Of a stretch of 9,647 nt of DNA, positions 6,788 through 9,647 are shown piece after piece; positions within the stretch are counted from its first letter, which is position 1, and every line of letters begins with the position of its first letter. Under the pieces are notes generated by a model. That model saw only the letters and a list, made by a program, of their open reading frames with translations. It was not told where the DNA came from and searched no databases. The stretch lies in contig CANCOY010000124.1 of assembly GCA_947379865.1 (NCBI GenBank), positions 1-9,647 on the forward strand, given 5' to 3'. Origin of the DNA: Acetobacteraceae bacterium. Its GTDB lineage: Bacteria > Pseudomonadota > Alphaproteobacteria > Zavarziniales > Zavarziniaceae. The position numbers were made by a program, and so were the translations under genes.

Positions 6788-8557
6788 TCAGATCACGGCG
6801 GCCATATTGGCCCGGGTGAAGGGCTCCAGCGGCACACCCAGCAACAGCTTGGCATAATTGGCACCCCGGCCATCGGGAACGGCAAAGGGGTGATTGCGCA
6901 TGGCCATGAGGTCGCGCAGGAAGCGCTGGAAGGGCCTGTCAGCCTTCATGATGCCACCACCGCCAACCTCGAAGACCTCTTGTACGGCCTTGAGAGATTC
7001 AACGATCGCCCGTGCGCCCTCGTAGCGGAACCTGGCGCGATCCTCGATCGCAATGGCCTGGCCGCGCTGGGCGGTGCCATAAAAGGCACCCCACTGATCA
7101 TGCAGGCGCGCCCGCAGATCGTTCACCGTCGTCACCGCATCGACCAGACGCAGCTGGAGTGAGCCGTTCAACGCTGCCGGCTGTCCAACAGAGGCGCCGA
7201 AGCGATCCCGCTGGTCAGCCATGAAACTGTCCAGAGCCCCCGCTGCGGCGCCCAGGGCAGGCGCCGTGATGGCGCTGGCAAACATGCAGAGCCAGGGCAT
7301 GCGGAACAGCGGGCCGGTGTTGATGGCCTTGCCGGGATCCGTGCCGTTATAGACATCCTCCAGACGGTGGGTGCGATAGTCAGGCACAAAGGCACCATCC
7401 AGCATCACATCCTTGCTGCCAGAGCCCGAGAGACCCACCACATTCCAGCTGCTGCCATCAATGACAAAATCAGCGCGCGGTACAAGGAATGTGCGGAATT
7501 CAGGACCATTGCCATCATCGGGAATGATGCCACCCAGCAAAACCCAGCCACAATGATCCACACCGCTGGAGAAAGACCAGCGCCCCGACAGCACATAGCC
7601 ACCCTTTGCCACCGCCACGCTTCCCGTTGGCGCATAGGTGGAGGCGATGCGGTTGTCCGGGTTCTCGTCCCAGACCTCGCGCTGTACCCGCTCGTCAAAC
7701 ATGGCGACATGCCAGGGATGCACGCCCACCACGCCGGCCATCCAGCCGGCCGAGCCACAGGCGCTGCCAATGCGGCGCACACCCTCAAAGAAGCTGCCGG
7801 GGTCGATCTCCGTCCCACCAAAGCGGCGCGGCTGCACCGCGCGGAAGACATCGGCATCGGTCAGCGCGTGGATCGTGGCATCGGGCGAGCGGCCGAGCTT
7901 TTCCGCCTCGGCCGCATTGGCGCGCACCACATCAAGACAGGCATCAACCTTTTCGAGGAAGATGCGCCCGCCTGCCTCGCCAGAGACGGCGCGGCGGCTG
8001 CGGCTGAAGGCATGGCCCGTGCTCTCTGCCTGGTCTGTGCGGAAGATGATGTCGTCAACCGGCTCGCCCGAGTCATAGCGCACCGCCAGCGCCTCAGGGT
8101 CAAAGGGCTCGCCCACGGGATTGGCGGCAAAGGCATTGCCATGCATGAAGGTGTTGGCCTCATCCGGGTCCATCAGATCGACCTGGAACTCCATCATGTT
8201 GGCGTCAGGGTCGGCATAATAGAGCGACAGGGTCAGCCCGTGGCGGATCGGCAGCTGGGGCATGACACCATAGGTCTTGAGGCGCTTGTAGGTGTCCACC
8301 AGCCCACCCAGATCATTCCAGGTATAGGCCACATGGTGCACACCGGGCTTGCCCTCTGGCTTGCGTGCCTCATCGTCTGGGGCAGGGCCCATGTTGACGA
8401 AAGCCATGCGGTGATGCTCGTCATCATAGGACATGAAGGCGAGGCGCTCGTCCTTGTGCTGAATGCGGGCCTCAAAGACCTTTTCATACCAGGCAACCAT
8501 GGGCTCGAAATTGTGGGTCTGGTAGACCACGTGCGCAAACTTTGATGGTGCGACCAT
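6788..8557 (-). CDS. Fusion: one-domain extradiol-dioxygenase-like VOC module + HsaA-like flavin monooxygenase
   Basis: This 589-residue protein has two complete modules. Residues 1 to about 178 form a VOC/type I extradiol dioxygenase domain: His9 (FAHVVY), His49 (DEHHRMAFV), His75 (VHHVAY), His106 (RHGLT), Tyr113 and Glu123 (YYADPDANMMEF). By my remembered alignment with catechol 2,3-dioxygenase XylE these match the ligands His153, His214, Glu265 and catalytic His199, His246, Tyr255. Residues about 190-589 form an acyl-CoA-dehydrogenase-fold monooxygenase: GRSPDATI (222-229), SGRWSFSSGVDHCGW (324-338), SWNVVGLSGSGSK (370-382) and RDLMAMRNHP (548-557). The start is firm: GGAGG at 8570-8566 and eight bases to the ATG. 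No ATG or GTG suitable as an internal start lies at the junction, so one polypeptide is expected. It follows the ThDP gene by 40 bases. Alternatives are a VOC half acting only as a scaffold, or a lost stop codon. Confidence 0.9.
   Translation of the reverse strand: MVAPSKFAHVVYQTHNFEPMVAWYEKVFEARIQHKDERLAFMSYDDEHHRMAFVNMGPAPDDEARKPEGKPGVHHVAYTWNDLGGLVDTYKRLKTYGVMPQLPIRHGLTLSLYYADPDANMMEFQVDLMDPDEANTFMHGNAFAANPVGEPFDPEALAVRYDSGEPVDDIIFRTDQAESTGHAFSRSRRAVSGEAGGRIFLEKVDACLDVVRANAAEAEKLGRSPDATIHALTDADVFRAVQPRRFGGTEIDPGSFFEGVRRIGSACGSAGWMAGVVGVHPWHVAMFDERVQREVWDENPDNRIASTYAPTGSVAVAKGGYVLSGRWSFSSGVDHCGWVLLGGIIPDDGNGPEFRTFLVPRADFVIDGSSWNVVGLSGSGSKDVMLDGAFVPDYRTHRLEDVYNGTDPGKAINTGPLFRMPWLCMFASAITAPALGAAAGALDSFMADQRDRFGASVGQPAALNGSLQLRLVDAVTTVNDLRARLHDQWGAFYGTAQRGQAIAIEDRARFRYEGARAIVESLKAVQEVFEVGGGGIMKADRPFQRFLRDLMAMRNHPFAVPDGRGANYAKLLLGVPLEPFTRANMAAVI
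6891..6918. repeat. 28-base exact direct repeat, copy 2 (inside fusion gene)
   Basis: Identical to 4343-4370. On the minus strand it encodes the RDLMAMRNH segment (548-556) at the C-terminal end of the fusion protein's monooxygenase module. The flanking bases differ at both ends (G against A on the left, G against T on the right). Confidence 0.85.
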
Positions 8558-8597
8558 GATGGTTTCCTCCCGTCAGTTCCGGCACTTGAGTGCCTGG

Positions 8598-9647
8598 TTA
8601 TTCTCCAACCACATTCAATACAGCCTGCCGCCCGTTGACCTCGACTTCGTGCAGGGCACGGCGCAGGGCGGGCAGCAGATCCTCGATGGCGGCGACCATT
8701 TCACCATGGCCGCCCGAGGCAGTGACGTATTTTTCAAGTGCCGGGATCGGGGCAAGATCGCTGATCGACGGCCCCTCGCCCTTCAGCCAGGCCCCCTCCG
8801 GATAGACCATGCGGGTCGCCATATCGACGGCGCCCCAGCGGGCATTGTTGAAGACCACGGTCAGCACGGCGAGATTTGCCCGGGCGGCCGCATGGTGGCA
8901 GGCCGCCGGATTGGCAAACAGATAGGCCCCGTCTCCGACCATGGCGACAACCGTGCGCTCTGGCGCTGCAAGCTTTGCACCCAGCGCGGCGGGCACACCC
9001 CAGCCAAGGCCACCGGCGGGCGACAGGAAGTAATAGGTCTGGGGCTGGCTGCGGTTCAGCAACGGCGCCGGCGCCCAGTATTCGTTGAATACCACGGCGT
9101 CTTTCCCCAGAACCTCGCCAAGGGCGGCCGCCACATGCTCCCGCGTGATGGGACCGCCTGAGGTGGCGCGACGCGCCGACGCCTCGGCGCGGGCGGCCTT
9201 CACAGCCGCAGCCCGCACGGCAATCCGCCCATACCGCGCGGGATCGATGCGCTCCGCCCGCGCCTCAAGGGCAACACCCAGCGCGTCAATCACGGCGGCG
9301 GCGGACGCCGTTATCGCAAGATCACTGCCAAGGCTGCGCATGGGATAGCGGCTGAATAACGGGTCGAGGCCACATTCGGCAATGAACGCACCCGGCCTCG
9401 GCGCAGCAAGGCTGGGGATCCACGGCACATCACATTCCAGCAGACACAGCACGTCGGCGTCCGCCAGCACAGGTGCAATCTGGTGCCCCAGATGCATGGC
9501 ATGGTCGACCGGCAGGTTCAGATAGCGGGCCTGCTCCTCTGCATAGCCAATGGCAAAACGGCTGCACAAGCGGTCCAGCAAGGCGACTGAGCGTGGATCA
9601 GCCCCACTCGCCATCGCCACAATAACCGGCAGCTCCGCCGCAGCCAG
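8598..9647 (-). CDS. Thiamine-diphosphate-dependent enzyme, C-terminal part (cut by right edge)
   Basis: An open frame enters from the right edge and ends with TAA at 8600-8598, giving 349 visible residues. The C-terminal ThDP-binding domain holds the classic GDG-(26 residues)-NN motif, with GDG at visible residues 238-240 and NN at 267-268. It is preceded by GGLGWGVPAALGAKLAAPER, typical of the acetolactate synthase/benzoylformate decarboxylase superfamily. The central domain (about 1-130) looks like the usual non-catalytic Rossmann-like part (LNLPVDHAMHLG, ECDVPWIPS). The N-terminal domain with the catalytic glutamate lies outside the window. Such enzymes decarboxylate 2-oxo acids or make and break C-C bonds next to carbonyls. 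GTG at 9620 is not the start, because the family-like sequence continues upstream. It is the most upstream visible gene of the minus operon and sits 40 bases before the fusion gene. The specific reaction is not determinable. Confidence 0.9.
   Translation of the reverse strand: MAAAELPVIVAMASGADPRSVALLDRLCSRFAIGYAEEQARYLNLPVDHAMHLGHQIAPVLADADVLCLLECDVPWIPSLAAPRPGAFIAECGLDPLFSRYPMRSLGSDLAITASAAAVIDALGVALEARAERIDPARYGRIAVRAAAVKAARAEASARRATSGGPITREHVAAALGEVLGKDAVVFNEYWAPAPLLNRSQPQTYYFLSPAGGLGWGVPAALGAKLAAPERTVVAMVGDGAYLFANPAACHHAAARANLAVLTVVFNNARWGAVDMATRMVYPEGAWLKGEGPSISDLAPIPALEKYVTASGGHGEMVAAIEDLLPALRRALHEVEVNGRQAVLNVVGE

Noticed and set aside
5523..6857. 444-codon open frame on the plus strand opposite the P450 gene
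   Set aside because: It is the antisense of a P450 with every hallmark motif. The translation has no recognisable domain and is rich in His, Gly and Arg, as expected from high-GC antisense frames.
7980..8040. Possible separate start for the monooxygenase half of the fusion
   Set aside because: There is no in-frame ATG between the end of the VOC tail and the conserved helices. The first in-frame GTG codons fall after residue 205, inside the domain, and no ribosome binding site is evident.
7367..8545. 392-codon open frame on the plus strand opposite the fusion gene
   Set aside because: Antisense shadow of a clearly homologous gene, with low-complexity, domain-free translation and no convincing ribosome binding site.

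Overview
The window is GC-rich and densely coding, with short intergenic gaps and strong AGGA/GGAGG-type ribosome binding sites. Codon use and protein style suggest an alphaproteobacterium, perhaps a sphingomonad or a Rhodospirillales member. No rRNA, tRNA or taxonomic marker is present, so the assignment is weak. No insertion sequence, CRISPR array, integrase or RNA gene was seen.

Layout: (1) bases 1-416, minus strand: the N-terminal part of a cupin protein that runs off the left edge. (2) bases 417-571: a divergent intergenic region with an imperfect palindrome. (3) bases 572-4225, plus strand: an Old Yellow Enzyme (OYE) flavin oxidoreductase followed by three different glutathione S-transferases (GSTs). 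(4) bases 4231-9647, minus strand: a four-gene operon read from right to left. It encodes a thiamine-diphosphate (ThDP) enzyme cut by the right edge, a 589-residue fusion of a one-domain extradiol-dioxygenase-like VOC module to an acyl-CoA-dehydrogenase-fold flavin monooxygenase, a cytochrome P450, and a second stand-alone monooxygenase of the same family. The two operons converge with only 5 bases between stop codons.

Together the genes look like an oxidative catabolic cluster for a hydrophobic, probably aromatic or polycyclic, compound. The P450 and the two flavin monooxygenases would insert oxygen. The VOC module could cleave a catechol ring. The ThDP enzyme could make or break a C-C bond next to a carbonyl. 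The OYE would reduce activated alkenes and the GSTs would handle electrophilic or ether intermediates. This pathway is inference: the substrate is unknown, and no flavin reductase, ferredoxin, ring-cleavage hydrolase or regulator lies in the window.

The most unusual item is the fusion protein. Its VOC half keeps the residues that, from my memory of catechol 2,3-dioxygenase, form the complete metal-binding and catalytic set of type I extradiol dioxygenases. The reading frame then runs without any internal start into a full-length HsaA-like hydroxylase. That would place ring hydroxylation and ring cleavage on one polypeptide, steps done by separate proteins (HsaA and HsaC) in the known steroid pathway.
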